A stretch of DNA of 64,000 nucleotides from Molanna angustata (Eukaryota; Arthropoda; Insecta; Trichoptera; Molannidae). The notes below the pieces were generated by a model that had not been told where the DNA came from, ran no database searches, and saw only the letters and a list, made by a program, of their open reading frames with translations. Location: positions 17,158,381 to 17,222,380 of the forward strand of contig OY754975.1 in assembly GCA_963576475.1 (NCBI GenBank). Direction: 5' to 3'. Both the position numbers and the translations under genes were made by a program. Shown one piece after another: positions 10,910 to 23,455 of the stretch. The first letter of the stretch is position 1; every line of letters begins with the position of its first letter.

Positions 10910-13740
10910 CAAAAAATAAATAAATTGTATTTTAGCAATTTGATTGGGTGCAAAAAAGTAATAATAATCATTATTAAAACATACAAGTGAGACTTAGGCA
11001 TGGCAATATACCTACAAACGGAAAGCACAATAAATGCGGAAATTGTAGGTTTGAGGAATGACAGGATGAGCAAATTTTGGAAATTTTTATTCCTACTCTT
11101 ACCTACTATTTTTAGTTTCTAGTTTATTTTACCGATACCGATTTATTACAAGCTACCATGACATCCGTACGGAAAAAGCTCGTTACTTATCTGAATATTG
11201 TGATAATAAACGTCACCAGATATATTCAACCTAATCAAGTTTGTATTACATTAAATACCTATATTTTATTTTTATTTTACAAAAGACAGCACACAGTACA
11301 TGCATACAATTATTTAAAGGATATAAGGAAAAATACAAATAAGACATGTACCTCTTATGTGTTATACCTAATATCAAAACAAGGCAATAAAAAAGTGTGA
11401 ATTAGTGTGGGTACACGCATGAGAGAGAGAGTAACAATATGTATGTGTGTGTGAAAGAGATATCTAGAAAGAGTGTAAGTGTGTGGGTCGGTGGGTGTGT
11501 ATGTGTGTGCGTGTGGTGGGTATGCATGTGTATGTGTATGTACATATTATAACGGTTATTTCGAAAACATGATTAAACTCACATCATTAAAAATTACACA
11601 TTTTCAATGAACATGATTATTTTTGCTAGAATACTGGTAACGGTGATAAAAATCCTTTAAAATAAGAAGAAGAAGAACATGATTATTTAGTATAGTAAAA
11701 ACGTGTGAGAAAACAAGGAATGTGGATTTAAAACGAAAAGGTAAGAAAAACAAGATAAATATGAATTTTAACTAAAGTAAATGCCATGAGGTGTTTGAGT
11801 TTTTGCTTGGTTGGTAGATGTATCCTTCCAAAAATTGTCAAGATGTTTGCCAATACCCAAAGAAAGAAATTTTTTCTCTATTTTTAAAAATAAGTATGTA
11901 TTATACACTGATCTTATTTGTCACTATGAATTTAACGATTATGTTCATATTTTAATGATTATTACCTACACACAATCTCCACATCTAAACTATCAATTCA
12001 AAAGTTCAATGATATGTTATTATGTTCAAGTATTTTTTTTTTATATTCATAATCAATATATGTATGAATATTTAATAACAACAGAAATGTCAAACATTTG
12101 TTATATCTGGGGGGATACTCATGACACATTCTTATTACCTGCTTATCTTGCCTCCATCTTAAATATGTATAAATCAGTACTCGATCATAATTTAATTTAA
12201 ATCTTTCTCTACATTTAAACATAATTTTTTTTTAATATCAACGTTTAGTATGAAATTGTCATTAATTTATGTATAAATTAATACAAATATTTAATTAATT
12301 TGAAGCTCAAAGATTTCTTAAGTCTGAAGCTGATCTTAAATTTATGTTGATCAACTTCATGAGTAGCCCTGCTGAATAAGTTAGGTACAATGATCCCTGT
12401 ACACTGTAATCAGTAATACGGTGTCAAATCTCCCGCCAATTTCGTTCAGTGTGTATTAAAACGCGCTTAATACGAGACGTCCAGAATGTGTTCGTAAAAT
12501 TACTACAAATAAAACATCGCCAAAATTGAATGACTTTTTGAAAACACATATAAAAGAAATGAAATCAAAGTGATAATGCAATTTATTTATAATAAATTCA
12601 ATATGAAATAAATTGACGTGAAATATGTGCATACTGGGTATATTGTAACAGATTGCATTGTTAATAATTGATATAATTTTAATATTGTACTTAATTGAAT
12701 ATTATCATTGCAGTTGTTCAAAGCAAGTATTAACTGATCAAGATATCATTTAGTATCAATTGGATGCTTTTATCGGTTTAAATCGATCAGTAATCAATCA
12801 ATCAAACAATACGTATATAAACAGTGATTTTATTATGATCGGTGTCAAACTTATATGTATCTAAATGATAAATGTGTGAAAACTTTTTTTTTTAATCTGA
12901 GTTTCTGTGATATTTGTCATTGTTGAATATTGGCAGTTGATCTCGAAACTTGAGAACCAATAAGAGTTACTTAAGTATATATTATTACTATGGTGAGTTT
13001 ATTAATTCATAATAATAGACGAATTTTAATTTTGTTATGGTATTTTCTTTTTGTTTAGTATTTAATTTTTAAATAAATTTACACGACATATATTATAACA
13101 TTATCAGTGTTACTAGGTTAGTAAAATAAACCATTATGTGAGAACCACAAAACTTTTCAGGGTTTTTTAATTTTTATGAGTATCTGTTTTTTTATGAAGT
13201 ATTGTTTTTTAAGTGTATTTTTTTAATGGGTAATAATAAATAATTTCTAACTTTGAAATGATAATATGACTCTCGTGTGCAAGTAATAAATATTCAAATA
13301 TTCAGTAACCATGTCGAATTCAATGCGGTATAGATATACATCTAAAACACAAAATATATCCATAAAATTTTGAAAGTATGTATGTATGTAATTTAAAAGG
13401 TATTTCAGTAATACAATTTGCAAAAAAAAAACTTGAAAGGTAAATAAATGCATTCAGCCAAGTATAGGCATTTATTTTGCAATCTTGAAAGAATATCTAA
13501 ATCTGTTGATCGTACCACACTTGTTATTCCCATTTGTTCTACTGAATTTCTCAGTTCCTCTTTTCAAGTATAATCAGTAAGACTATAGAACATAAAAAAT
13601 TGGTTTTAAAAAAGATAAACTGCAGTTATACCTGTCTAATGACTCTTAATTGACAATCCTTCTCCTCTCTTTTGTTATTGTGATTTTACATTTAATAATA
13701 TTAAATAATTTTAAACATTTCATAATAATATTTTGTGCTT
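10910..13740. other. AT-rich DNA without a recognisable gene
   Basis: Includes a GT-rich stretch (about 11,400-11,545) of imperfect TGTG repeats. Scattered open frames of 60-130 codons (for example 11,811-12,200) are rich in Tyr, Ile, His and Cys and have no domain features. I treat them as chance in AT-rich DNA. Confidence 0.35.
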
Positions 13741-13779
13741 GTCTTTCTATATATATTTTGTTTAATGTTATAAATTTTA

Positions 13780-13862
13780 TCTTCCTACCACTATGAGAAA
13801 TTGCCGTATGGCAATAAACCTGTCATGTACACATTATTGTAATTAAGAGGACGTAATTATAA
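13780..13862 (+). mobile_element. LINE 3' tail remnant (tentative)
   Basis: TTGCCGTATGGCAATAAACC resembles the 3' UTR of the LINE fragment at 21,540-22,040 (TTGCCTAATGGCAATAAGCC in its sense direction). It is too short to classify further. Confidence 0.35.
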
Positions 13863-13904
13863 CGCTAAATCTAGCGACTGAAAACATGATATATTAAAAC
13901 CGCC

Positions 13905-14342
13905 TAATGCATTATGAAGTTATGCGTTAGTAAGGGTAACTGTCGCGTGCGTTAAAAATGGCTTATATGTGATTCAAAATATCGGGAACCCCAAATTTGT
14001 TGATTTTTTGCATTTTAAGAACTAATTTGACTTGAAGTGAAAAAAAATATCGGTCATTCACTTCAATTTTATGCACTTTTTAAGCATACAAAAGATTTAT
14101 TTAACTACACCACTTAGTTATGGAGTAATTTAAAAAAAATGATGCAAAGAAAGGATATTTTTGGAGAATTAATGCTGAATTTTAAAATTGTAAATTGTAA
14201 TTGTTCCAAAAATACTTATGGTATTTTTTTTGGAAACACACTGTTACACATATTTAAGAAATTTCATTTAAAACTGGGGTGTTTAGGTTTATATTCCCCC
14301 AAAATAAAATGAATACATGAATTCTGACTTCAAAAAACGAAG
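13905..14342 (+). repeat. Diverged direct duplication, copy 1
   Basis: Begins GCATTATGAAGTTATGCG and GTAAGGGTAACTGTCGCGTG and continues with TTTATGCACTTTTTAAGCAT and TTATGGAGTAATTTAAAAAA. The same order of blocks recurs at 14,598-14,966. Both are non-coding. This may be one element duplicated in tandem. Confidence 0.75.
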
Positions 14343-14362
14343 GAGGTTATCAATTAGGCATG

Positions 14363-14600
14363 ATTTTTTATGTATGTTCCGCGATAGCTATTTTCCACGT
14401 TGTTTTTATGTATGTTCCGCGATAGCTATTTTCCACGTTGTTTTTATGTATGTTCCGCGATAGCTATTTTCCACGTTGTTTTTATGTATGTTCCGCGATA
14501 GCTATTTTCCACGTTGTTTTTATGTATGTTCCGCGATAGCTATTTTCCACGTTATTTTTATGTATGTTCCGCGATATCTATTTTCCACGTTGTTTTTATG
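14363..14600 (+). repeat. 38-bp tandem repeat, about 6 copies
   Basis: The unit TTTTTATGTATGTTCCGCGA + TAGCTATTTTCCACGTTG repeats every 38 bp (starts near 14,363, 14,402, 14,440, 14,478, 14,516 and 14,554) with only one or two changes between copies. It sits exactly between the two diverged duplicate copies. Confidence 0.92.
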
Positions 14601-14966
14601 CACTATGAAGTAACGTGTTGGTAAGGGTAACTATCGCGTGCGTTAATAAGGGTATTGGTCGATTTTGTCGATTTGTCGATCAAATTTGTCGATTTTTTTG
14701 CATTTTGAGACCAAACCTCATCGCTCATTCACTTTGATTTTATGCATTCTTTAAGCATATAAAAGATTTATTTCTCCACGACACATAATTATGGAGTAAT
14801 TAAAAAAAATATAATAATAAAAGGATATTATAATTATTTTTTTAAGAGGAATTAAGGCTGAATTTTCAAATTGTATAACGAAATGTTGAAAATACTTACG
14901 GTAAATTTCTAGAAACACATTATTTAACATATTTGAGGAATTTGATTTGAAATATTTCCTTACTCT
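14598..14966 (+). repeat. Diverged direct duplication, copy 2
   Basis: Matches copy 1 at 13,905-14,342 block by block (GCACTATGAAGTAACGTG, GGGTAACTATCGCGTGCG, TTATGCATTCTTTAAGCATA, AATTATGGAGTAATTAAAAA, GGAATTAAGGCTGAATTT). Much more diverged than the 38-bp satellite between them. Confidence 0.75.
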
Positions 14967-15301
14967 GTGATTCCATTTATTTTTTTGAAGAAATTAACAT
15001 AAGTCAACTGTAAGTATTCATTTCTTATTGTAAATATTATGACTTATTTGAACAAAAGTAGGTAAACAAAGAGTATGACCGTTGTAGGTACTTGTATGAA
15101 TGAGTAAAAGTATATTTAAATTATCTCTAAAGAACGATGAAGTAAATAGGATATTGTGTTCTGTGACCAGACTGCAGAGGTCTTCAGCAATAAATTGTAA
15201 TCATATTGTAATGTATGTGACCTATGTGCAAGTTTTCAACTGCAGCTTCTCAAACTGTCTTCAGGAACAAATCTTTATTTCAAATACTATTTTTTCACAC
15301 C

Positions 15302-15466
15302 TGTCCCGAAGGCAGAAGAAATAGAAGTAGACCTAGGTTGAGATGGCTGGACGACATACTGTGCGATATAAGAGAAATGGACCTGATAAATTGGAGAAGA
15401 CTGGCGGTCGATAGGGAGGGATGGAGACAATTTTTGGAGGAGGCCAGGGTCCGTAGCGGACTGTAG
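15302..15466 (+). pseudogene. LINE ORF2 C-terminal fragment
   Basis: Encodes RPRLRWLDDI, then NWRRLAVDREGWRQFLEEA and a stop, the typical end of a non-LTR ORF2. Similar tails occur on the - strand at 19,042-19,240 and 29,403-29,700. There is no upstream RT domain, so it is a 5'-truncated insertion. Confidence 0.75.
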
Positions 15467-15639
15467 TAGTGACAATGATGTTGATGAAGAACATAAGAAA
15501 CTTGAATAATAAACAAATATGTATGAGACGATGTATAAACATGGATGAAGCGATGAATGCTTGTCACGTCAGTTATGTATATTAATGAATTATTCACTGA
15601 ATTTAGAGTCCTTAATGTTAGACAATTATACATTAAGAA

Positions 15640-15795
15640 AATAATTTTACACACTCGCAAACATAGACAATAATACCCGATAGCTAGCCATTCATACTCT
15701 ACTCGCAATGCTCAAATGTTTAAATTTATTGGCCTCAAGATGTACAATACACTACCTGACGATTGAAAAAATATGAAAATAGACACTGAAAAAAA
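15640..15795 (+). pseudogene. LINE ORF2 end remnant (tentative)
   Basis: A short stretch reads KFIGLKMYNTLPDD and then breaks. This resembles the ...LWNSLP... motif near the end of CR1/Jockey-like ORF2 proteins. Confidence 0.4.
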
Positions 15796-17364
15796 CAATA
15801 ACCAGTTGGCTTATATCCATCGGCATAGATGAATCCAATAACAAATTAATCTTATTCTATTTTTGTAGCTATTCATTAAATTATAATTTTTATTTACATA
15901 TTAAGTTTTCAAGCATCTTAAATTGGTTAAGTTATTGATACCGTATCTACATATCGGACGTCCTAAAACAGGTTCACCTAGTTGGACGTCCAATGAAACA
16001 ATATAAAAATAATACATAATTTTCTGTTCATATTTATAATTATGTATCCTCCTGGAGCATTTTGCTAGTACCAGCTTATTATAACGGTCCAATTTGTACT
16101 GTTGTTGCATTATTCCATTATTGTTATTCTGTATTTTGTATGTATATGTATGGATTTAAATATATAAATACATTTGAATCATCAGTAATAAAGTCCCTGA
16201 ATAGCGGACTGCGGCCTCTAGTGAATAGTTTTTTCGCAAGTTCTCCTCTTTCTCTTTCCATCCAATTCCTAATATCCTTTCGATAAAAATCAGTCATTAG
16301 AATAAACATAAGTGTGATTATTTCTGTAAACTTAATTGGTCCTCAAATAATGGAGAACTTAATATTCGTATATTACTTGTAATTAAGACTGTATTATATT
16401 TACAAAATAAAATCAAAAATATGTAAGTATATTTTTTCACGTCGAATTTTCTTTTTTTGTCGTCTACAATACATACATTGTAGTAGGTCAGTGTTCTCTG
16501 ACCTGTGGTTCGTATATAATAGAATATTCCCTTTCAGTCGTCAAATAGGTAGGTACTTACCTTAATATAGATCATAGCGTGATACTTAAACACATATGTT
16601 GTGTACCTATGCATATGTTGTGTACCTATAATGATTCAATTAATGGATAGCCCCTCGTATGCATAATATAATATAATATCTAGTGATGTGCAAATGAAAT
16701 ATGTCTTTGTGTCACGCCCTTTGTTCGGTCTTGCTTACTCGTCCGTATCTCGGAATTAGATTGACGTGAATGTGTGCGATATCCTAGGATGTGCTGTACA
16801 CCGATTTTTAAACCTAACCTACAAAAGTTTGGTAAAAATAGGTTGGTTAGGTTTTTTTGTAGTTGCATTATATATTATATTAAAAAAAACTACAATATTA
16901 AAATAAAATAACTAAATTTGTGTGAATACTAGATAAACTGTCTGTATATGATAACCAAACAATTCATTACATTATGCTGAACAACACTTATTTTATGACT
17001 AGATATTTTCCGCGATGCACTTGTTGCAAACATAGTGAAAATTAATCCATTATCACACTACTAACTCCACCTTTGGTGGTGTAATGAAAGAACTACTAAA
17101 CCAAAAATAAAAAAAAATAACATTGGTCTGTGGTTAGCACTCTGGGAAATCAATCTATGCAGGGTTTAATTCCAAAATCATCAAAATTTATTCAAGAATT
17201 ACACAATCTTGCTTAGACATCCATTTGATTATCACAATAAAGACCATTTTACAGTTAGATAAAAATATATTATTAGTAAAAAGTTTTTTTACTTAATCAT
17301 TTCATTAATTAATTGAGTTACCTATATTGTATTATGTTCCGAAATAAACTATCAAATAATATTT
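15796..17364. other. Intergenic, mostly unassigned
   Basis: AT-rich with no convincing exon. A small hairpin lies at about 16,811-16,859 (AACCTAACCTAC... / ...AGGTTGGTTAGGTT). The moderately GC-rich block 16,690-16,810 is unassigned. Confidence 0.35.
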
Positions 17365-17365
17365 A

Positions 17366-17760
17366 AACGAATGGGTAGTGGCCAACGCGTAACTCCTCAC
17401 TAATAAGTCACTCCATAAATTATTCAAATTTTGTATGGAAAATTTTCAGCATTTTCATGAATGATTTTTTAAAATATTTTTTATTTAAATATTTTATCAT
17501 GATAACTTGAAAATTCTTCAATGCCTTTTTATGAAAGTGGTGTGTCTTTTTACCAATTTGAAAATAAAAATCATATTTTAAGTTTCCTGAGATTAGGGTC
17601 ACTTTAAAATATTTGACGTTTAAAAAAATTGAGAAGCACTATTCAGATATCCTTCAAATGTAATACTAGTTGATAATCTGCTATAAGAAAATAGCCTTAA
17701 AAATTGCGAAATCATAACTCCCAACTATATCCCATTGGGTTAGTGAGGAGTAAAAATGTT
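17366..17760 (+). mobile_element. Family A DNA element, apparently complete (about 395 bp)
   Basis: The left end is AACGAATGGGTAGTGGCCAA then CGCGTAACTCCTCACTAA. The right end is ATAACTCCCAACTATATCCC then GGGTTAGTGAGGAGTAAAAA. ACTCCTCACTAA and TTAGTGAGGAGT are subterminal inverted repeats. The interior is AT-rich and non-coding (ATGGAAAATTTTCAGCATTT, AATTCTTCAATGCC, TTAAGTTTCCTGAG). The same order recurs at 18,336, 25,253 (inverted) and, with a different interior, at 46,766. It is a non-autonomous element of unknown superfamily. Confidence 0.75.
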
Positions 17761-18719
17761 TCTACATAGATTCTCACTTTCGATTTGTTACGACTAAACG
17801 TTTTTGCCGATGCTTCTCGGCATTATCAAGTTTTAAATGGAACTTTTAAATTTAATTTGAAAATGAATTTCCACACTGTTATTATGTTATCTTTAGAATC
17901 ATTGAATTTTGATCAATTATTTTGATTCAATAAATTTATCTTAATCAATAATTGTATTAATCTGTAAGTCATAATATTCAATCATTTGTTTTTTTTATTT
18001 TTTCTTCCATTTGGTACAAATCACTCTTCTAAAGGTGGGTTGCATAATATAAAAAAAAACTTTAGCAAGTTTTATAAAAACATATATTTCCAAATTATAT
18101 TCTCACGTACAGTTTGAGAACCATCAAGTAAGTGGGTTAGTGTGTATTTTTGACTTATGACTTTAAGTCATGACCTATTATTCATTGACTTACAAATGTG
18201 ACATTCAATTACTTAAAACCATAATTAGTTGTCATATTTAGTATCAACCTATCTTTGCATAATGTATATTTATGATCATCACATCCACATTCTTGAAAAC
18301 AAAGCGGATGAGGAATTAGATGTTGACATCTAAAAAAACGAATGGGTTGTGGCCAACGCTATATTATATAATTAGTTAGCTACGCCCACCTCCACCCGTT
18401 CCGCATATGGGGACTGAAACGGCCCCTTCACAGAACGCTAGTAAGAATGACAAAGAATGCATGGCACGAAGAGTAGCTCTAGAAGCTCCTCTAGACTCGT
18501 GGTCTCGGCACAATTGTGCAAAAAATAACAATCAACGTCGGTGAACATAATATTCACAAACATGGATTGTCGCGAGAGTACTTCAAGCCTGTGACTGTAA
18601 AACTGGGCATCAGAGAGTTGACCAAGGACACTCTGGAATTTAATTTTTTTTTTTTTATTCAGCAGATAGAAGGGCACTATAGCCATGGCAAAACAATTTG
18701 AAGGCTGTAAAGTTCTTCT

Positions 18720-18966
18720 TAGAGACCACTAAATCCGCATGCCCAATGGGACCTTGAAGAGGCCCACGGACTGCCGCGAGGAGCTCCGTTCTGTTGTAGG
18801 ACACATTTGGGTGAGAGCATTCCCAGAGGATGTGCTCTGAAGTTTGGTCAGGGTGATGGCATAACTGACATGAGGACGAGTTTACAAGGCGGAATCTATG
18901 AAGGTAGCTATTAAAGCTGCCGTGTCCTGTAATAAACTGAGATGTCCAGAAATCTGGGAAATCAGA
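18720..18966 (-). pseudogene. R1/I-like LINE ORF2 C-terminal fragment
   Basis: On the - strand it reads PDFWTSQFITGHGSFNSYLH, then RFRLVNSSSCQLCHHPDQ, TSEHILWECSH, RTELLAAVRGP. This TGHG...C..C...H...C pattern is the distal region after the RT (or RNase H) of R1/I-group LINEs. An adjoining block (about 18,430-18,640) may be another part of a LINE but I cannot name it. Confidence 0.75.
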
Positions 18967-19041
18967 AATATATAATTAGTTGTCATTCTATAAAGTATTA
19001 AAATTTTGTATGGAAAATATTCAGCATTTTCATGAAATACT

Positions 19042-19240
19042 AACTTACTTCTGATGGCCATATTGGCCATACAACTCCGGTAGAGCTTTAGCCTCCTGAA
19101 CAATAGCTTTCCAAGCCTTCCTGTCAGCTGCAGTGGACTCCCAATCATCACAAACATTCAGCACGTTCAGATCTCGGGTGACATTGTCCATCAATATCTG
19201 CCTTGGTCTTCCCAGGAGTCTCTTGCCCACAGGGTTATTT
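19042..19240 (-). pseudogene. LINE ORF2 tail fragment
   Basis: Encodes GRPRQILMDNV, then CDDWESTAADRKAWKAIVQE and a stop, a non-LTR ORF2 C-terminus. It is inserted within family A copy 2, which continues on both sides with an ATTTTCATGAAAT direct repeat at the borders (about 19,027-19,040 and 19,229-19,240). That repeat is a likely target-site duplication. Confidence 0.75.
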
Positions 19241-19555
19241 TCATGAAATGAGTTTGTTAAATTATTCTTTTATTTAAATATTTTATTACGAAAACTTGAT
19301 AATTCTTCAATGCCATTTTATGAAAGTGATATCCTTTATTACAAATTTGAAAACAAAAATTTCGAATTTTAAGTTTCCTGAGCTTGGTGTCACTTTGAAA
19401 TATTTGATAGTTGAAAAAATTGAGAAGCACTATTCAGATATCATTCAAAATCTGATGGAGTCTAAGTGAGTTTGCAAAATGAAAAGAATCGAATGAGTAC
19501 CTACTTTAGTCTATGATCGATAAAATAAGATAAACACTCCTTACATAGCAAACAC

Positions 19556-19604
19556 CACACACACACACACACACCCTCACACACACACACACACACACAC
19601 ACAG
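19556..19604 (+). repeat. (CA)n microsatellite
   Basis: A CACACA tract with one CCT interruption, inside family A copy 2. Confidence 0.9.
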
Positions 19605-19740
19605 ATACATTGTGATGAAACTTTCAGAATACAATCTCAGCATAATACTAGTTGATAATCTGCAATGAAAAAATAGCCTTCAAAATTTCGAAATCATAAC
19701 TCCCCACCATATCCCCTTGGGTTAGTGAAAAGTAAAAATT

Positions 19741-20950
19741 ACTTACTTATTTTCTATTTAGATAAAATTATGAATATATAAATTTATACATTGTGAAATA
19801 GCGTGCAATAATATTATTGTTTGCATACAATTATAAGGTCTACGGTTATTTGTTAATATTTATAAATAAGCAGAAGCGGAATTGCTCGTACAAGCCGAAA
19901 ATCTTGGCTTGCCTCTGAATATTATATTAAGAAATAATATTTATGTCTGTCCTAATATTTATATCTGTTTTAATGAAACTATAAGTACTTACTACAAGAT
20001 TAAAAATTGAACCGTATGTAGATACGATGCTTGACAGGGCCACAAATGTAAATATTATTTTGCCATTTGATTTTAAAATATTTTCATGACCACTCAAATG
20101 AACAACGATGCTTAAAAAACATTAAATTTTCTACATTTCCCAATTTTCTTTCAGGGTTTGCCTAGTACGAAGGTTCTTGGCACGCCCCTGTAAAATAAGG
20201 GTACATAGGTTCCTTGAACCAGAATTCAAAAATATATTTCCTACAATCTCAACGTTTCCATATTTCCATATTACACAGAGAAAAAAAAACATTTTGAATT
20301 GAGGCACCGACTTTGAATAGTTAGCTTCCGTTCCACTCTTTTATATTATAATTATTCCACTCTAATCGGTAATCGAAAATGCAACAGGTAAAATAACATA
20401 TCAAATAGATCAGCAATGAAGTTCACCTCATGTTCTGAAAGTAATGCCTTTTTAGGTGTGACGAGACTGGTGTGTGGGGATTCACGCATGTCTCGTGCTA
20501 CCTTTTATAAGGCAATACACAACCACACACCTGTCGCCGGTTACCCCACAATGTGGGATATGCCGTGAAGTAATCATGATCACCGAGAAAAAAATATTTA
20601 TGCAATAGGTATATATCAGCAAATATCTTGATAATTTTCGGGGAAAGATATTGAAACCGGGATTCCTTTCATAAATCCTCATTTTCGATTTTTCAACAAT
20701 AATTCTGGTTTTTGAAATTGTAATTTTGTGTGCATCCATAATTGGACGTCCAGCACTCATAATAATAACCAATATTATTTTCTTTTTATGAAAATTGTAA
20801 GCTGAATGTCGTTCGATGTACTATTTTATTAAAATAAAATAAAATAAATAAAAATTATTATTTCTCAGTGTAGAGGCCGTACCGTATATTTTTTTCTCTC
20901 GACAAACTATTCTCGCCTCATTTACATTCTGTATTTTTTGATTTATTATT
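19741..20950. other. Unassigned intergenic DNA
   Basis: AT-rich. The open frame at 20,482-20,772 (- strand) shows no family motif. Nothing else recognised. Confidence 0.3.
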
Positions 20951-20954
20951 TTAT

Positions 20955-21185
20955 GTTTTTTTTTTATTTTATTTTACATTACTTCTCGGGCAACTAACAC
21001 TTACTATATCAAATATTGATTTAACACGCACCCAATAACAAGTTGCCATATACTGAAGACTTACCATATTAATCGTCTCACAGAGCCAGACTGAAAACAC
21101 AACTAAAAACTGCGTCTTGTCTCCGGATCACCGGGACCTTTGGATCAGCAGGCAGACACCTAACCAACTGAGCCACTTAGGCCGA
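20955..21185 (-). mobile_element. tRNA-derived SINE (family S1), near full length
   Basis: On the - strand from 21,185: TCGGCCTAAGTGGCTCAGTT carries the A box, then GTCTGCCTGCTGATCCAAAG and a decayed B-box region. The body follows (TGTTTTCAGTCTGGCTCTGT, GAGACGATTAATATGG, GGCAACTTGTTATTGGGTGC, GTTAAATCAATATTTGATAT), ending AGTTAGTTGCCCGAGAAGT-like and a (TAAAATAAAA) tail. It is about 203 bp without the tail and the best S1 reference copy in the window. Confidence 0.85.
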
Positions 21186-21539
21186 CATTTTTTTTTGTCA
21201 TATCTACAATTCCATGTGTGACAGTTACCTACGCTTCGTGTATAAAAAATATATTATATTGTAAATTATAAATACTTCATTTGTATAACAATTTGTTTGT
21301 ATCATTATGTCAATAACAATAATATATCAATTATGTCATGTGAATTAAATAAACATTAATTTATTAATTCACAATCTTATCATTTGGGGTCAATATATTA
21401 AAATTAAAAATGTACAAATGAAGATGTTGTTACTATATTGACCTAATGTTCAATAAATATTCTTACAAACTTATTACAGAACACTGAACTTTCGTTATGC
21501 AATTACTGACATATAATTTTAATAATCGTTGTTTATTTA

Positions 21540-22040
21540 TTTATTTATACATCTTCTTGTACATAATATAAACAAATATAATTGTACACTGGCGGGCTTA
21601 TTGCCATTAGGCAATTTCTTCCAACCAACCAGATTACAAAGTATGACAACATTGTGTATGTACAACAGCAAATAAAAAAGAGTAAAAGAAATCAAATAAA
21701 ATACGTATGCCACTTAAATACTATTAAACAAAAAAAAATATAATTCATAGCAATAAAAAGGATATGGTAAGGACAGGAGAGGAAATCGGGATCAGGTGTT
21801 CAAGGATAAATATTCCTTCTTTAGTTTTTTCTTGAAAATACTAAGTGAGTTAGACGACGCAATATCCGGACTAAGGCTATTCCATAATCTTGCTGATTGT
21901 ACTTCGAACGAAGAGCTGAGAAATTCTGTATTATGGATAGGTATGGATAGTGTTGTACGTTCAGCAGATCGGAGTGGAAGACCATGATTGGATAAATAAG
22001 TGAATTTGCTTTTTAGGTACTGTGGTAATATTGTACAATA
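21540..22040 (-). pseudogene. LINE ORF2 C-terminus plus 3' UTR
   Basis: The - strand encodes LPLRSAERTTLSIPIHNTEF, then LSSSFEVQSARLWNSLSPDI and FKKKLKKEYL before a stop near 21,800. The SARLWNSL...FKKKLKK pattern is the end of CR1/Jockey-like ORF2. The 3' UTR contains GCCTAATGGCAATAAGCC and ends in (AAATAAAT)n at about 21,535-21,550. It is 5'-truncated. Confidence 0.8.
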
Positions 22041-22254
22041 GTGACAAAATGTGTATATTGCGCCGCTGGCGTATCCTGGTTATGTAATTAATTAATCGTT
22101 ATGTACTCCAAAATGAAATGAATATATCAACAAAATAACGTAACTTCTTTTATGTTGTATTGTTAAATGTAATAACTTTACAAACTTTACTGATAGTTTT
22201 TCGGAACAGACTATGTCTAGTGAAGCAGTTATCATTAGTATATTTTCTTTAGAA

Positions 22255-22440
22255 TATTTTTGTACTCAATAAATAAATAAAATAAATAAAATACATAAAA
22301 TAAATAAGTAAATAAAATAATTGAAACAAATAAAGATAAAAAAAAATAAATAAAATAATTAAAATAAATAAAGAATTTACAATAAAAAAATAAAACTCCC
22401 CACTATATCCGCTTGGGATATTGAGGAATAAAAAGTAGTA
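22255..22440 (+). mobile_element. Family A right-end remnant beside an (AAAT)n tract
   Basis: AAACTCCCCACTATATCC and GCTTGGGATATTGAGGAATA match the family A right end. It is preceded by about 120 bp of imperfect AAATAAATA repeats. Confidence 0.6.
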
Positions 22441-23447
22441 TTTTAGAATCATTAACATATCCTTATAGTCATTTATTGTGTATGAGACTTTTTTAATTTT
22501 TTTTTAAGTAATCGTCATTTAATAACGAAAATATAAAATATCAGTTTCTTTTCAAACAGTTACAAGTTATATAATTTCTTGTATACAGGTACCTACGTTG
22601 CATAAGAGGTTACGCATTGTAGGTAAATAACATTTTTTTGCAAAACTGTGTTAAAAATTCAATTATAAAATATTTAAAGATTTTCTCAACGAGTCAAAGT
22701 TATTTTATTTATTGCCCATTTCTCTTAATTGTTTTTATAATGTATGTTTATTTTGGTTTATTATAAGTTGAAAATGTTGGCAAACATGGATCTATATCTT
22801 TGAATATCAAAATAGGTTAAAAAACGTTGGCATTAAAACTAACGGTATTTTGCCTATTTTATTTATCGTTTAAAAAAATAATAAGATGTATCCTTTCATT
22901 TTAAATTAAAAAAAACACGCAATAGTGAACTGACGACTTTGAAAACGTTCGATTGAACAAAAAACAAAAAATAACGGATTAATTTAACAATATTTTCTGT
23001 TTAAAAATCAGTCTTAATTATTTTTTTGTGTATCACATGTATAAATACACTGTTGCACATTATTATATTTTACAAAATATTTGTGTGTTTTATGTGTGAT
23101 GACGATCAGTTATTTGCAAAGACCTTATAATAATATATTTAGTATATAAGGTCTTTGGTTATTTGTTAGTCGTACTTGGATAAATATAATGAGTAAATGT
23201 CATAAATTCCAAAGCAAAAGGTAGGTATACGTTATACATAATATATATTGGTCTTGTAAAGTATTTTGCATTTTTTACAGTTATTTTTATTTAATTCAAA
23301 TTCAAATAAATATAATCCAAATAAAATCTAACAGGTCTTTAGACAAAACGAGTTATCCATGTGATCTCACCTGTTCACAATTTGCACCTAGTGTTACATA
23401 TTATACTTATATATAAAACAAAATCTTAACAGGTGGTTCTGTGCATA
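22441..23447. other. AT-rich DNA, no gene seen
   Basis: No exon, RNA gene or clear element boundary. Confidence 0.35.
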
Positions 23448-23455
23448 TGTTAAAG

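Larger units (their letters stand above)
18336..19740 (+). mobile_element. Family A element interrupted by LINE insertions
   Basis: Left end AACGAATGGGTTGTGGCCAA at 18,338; right end CCCTTGGGTTAGTGAAAAGT at about 19,735. The family A interior is split into pieces (18,965-19,041 and 19,241-19,460, then 19,640-19,740) by R1/I-type and other LINE fragments and by a CA tract at 19,556-19,602. Confidence 0.75.

Noticed and set aside
11811..12222. 129-codon and 74-codon open frames
   Set aside because: Composition (Tyr, Ile, His, Cys) is that of random AT-rich DNA; no flanking exon signals.
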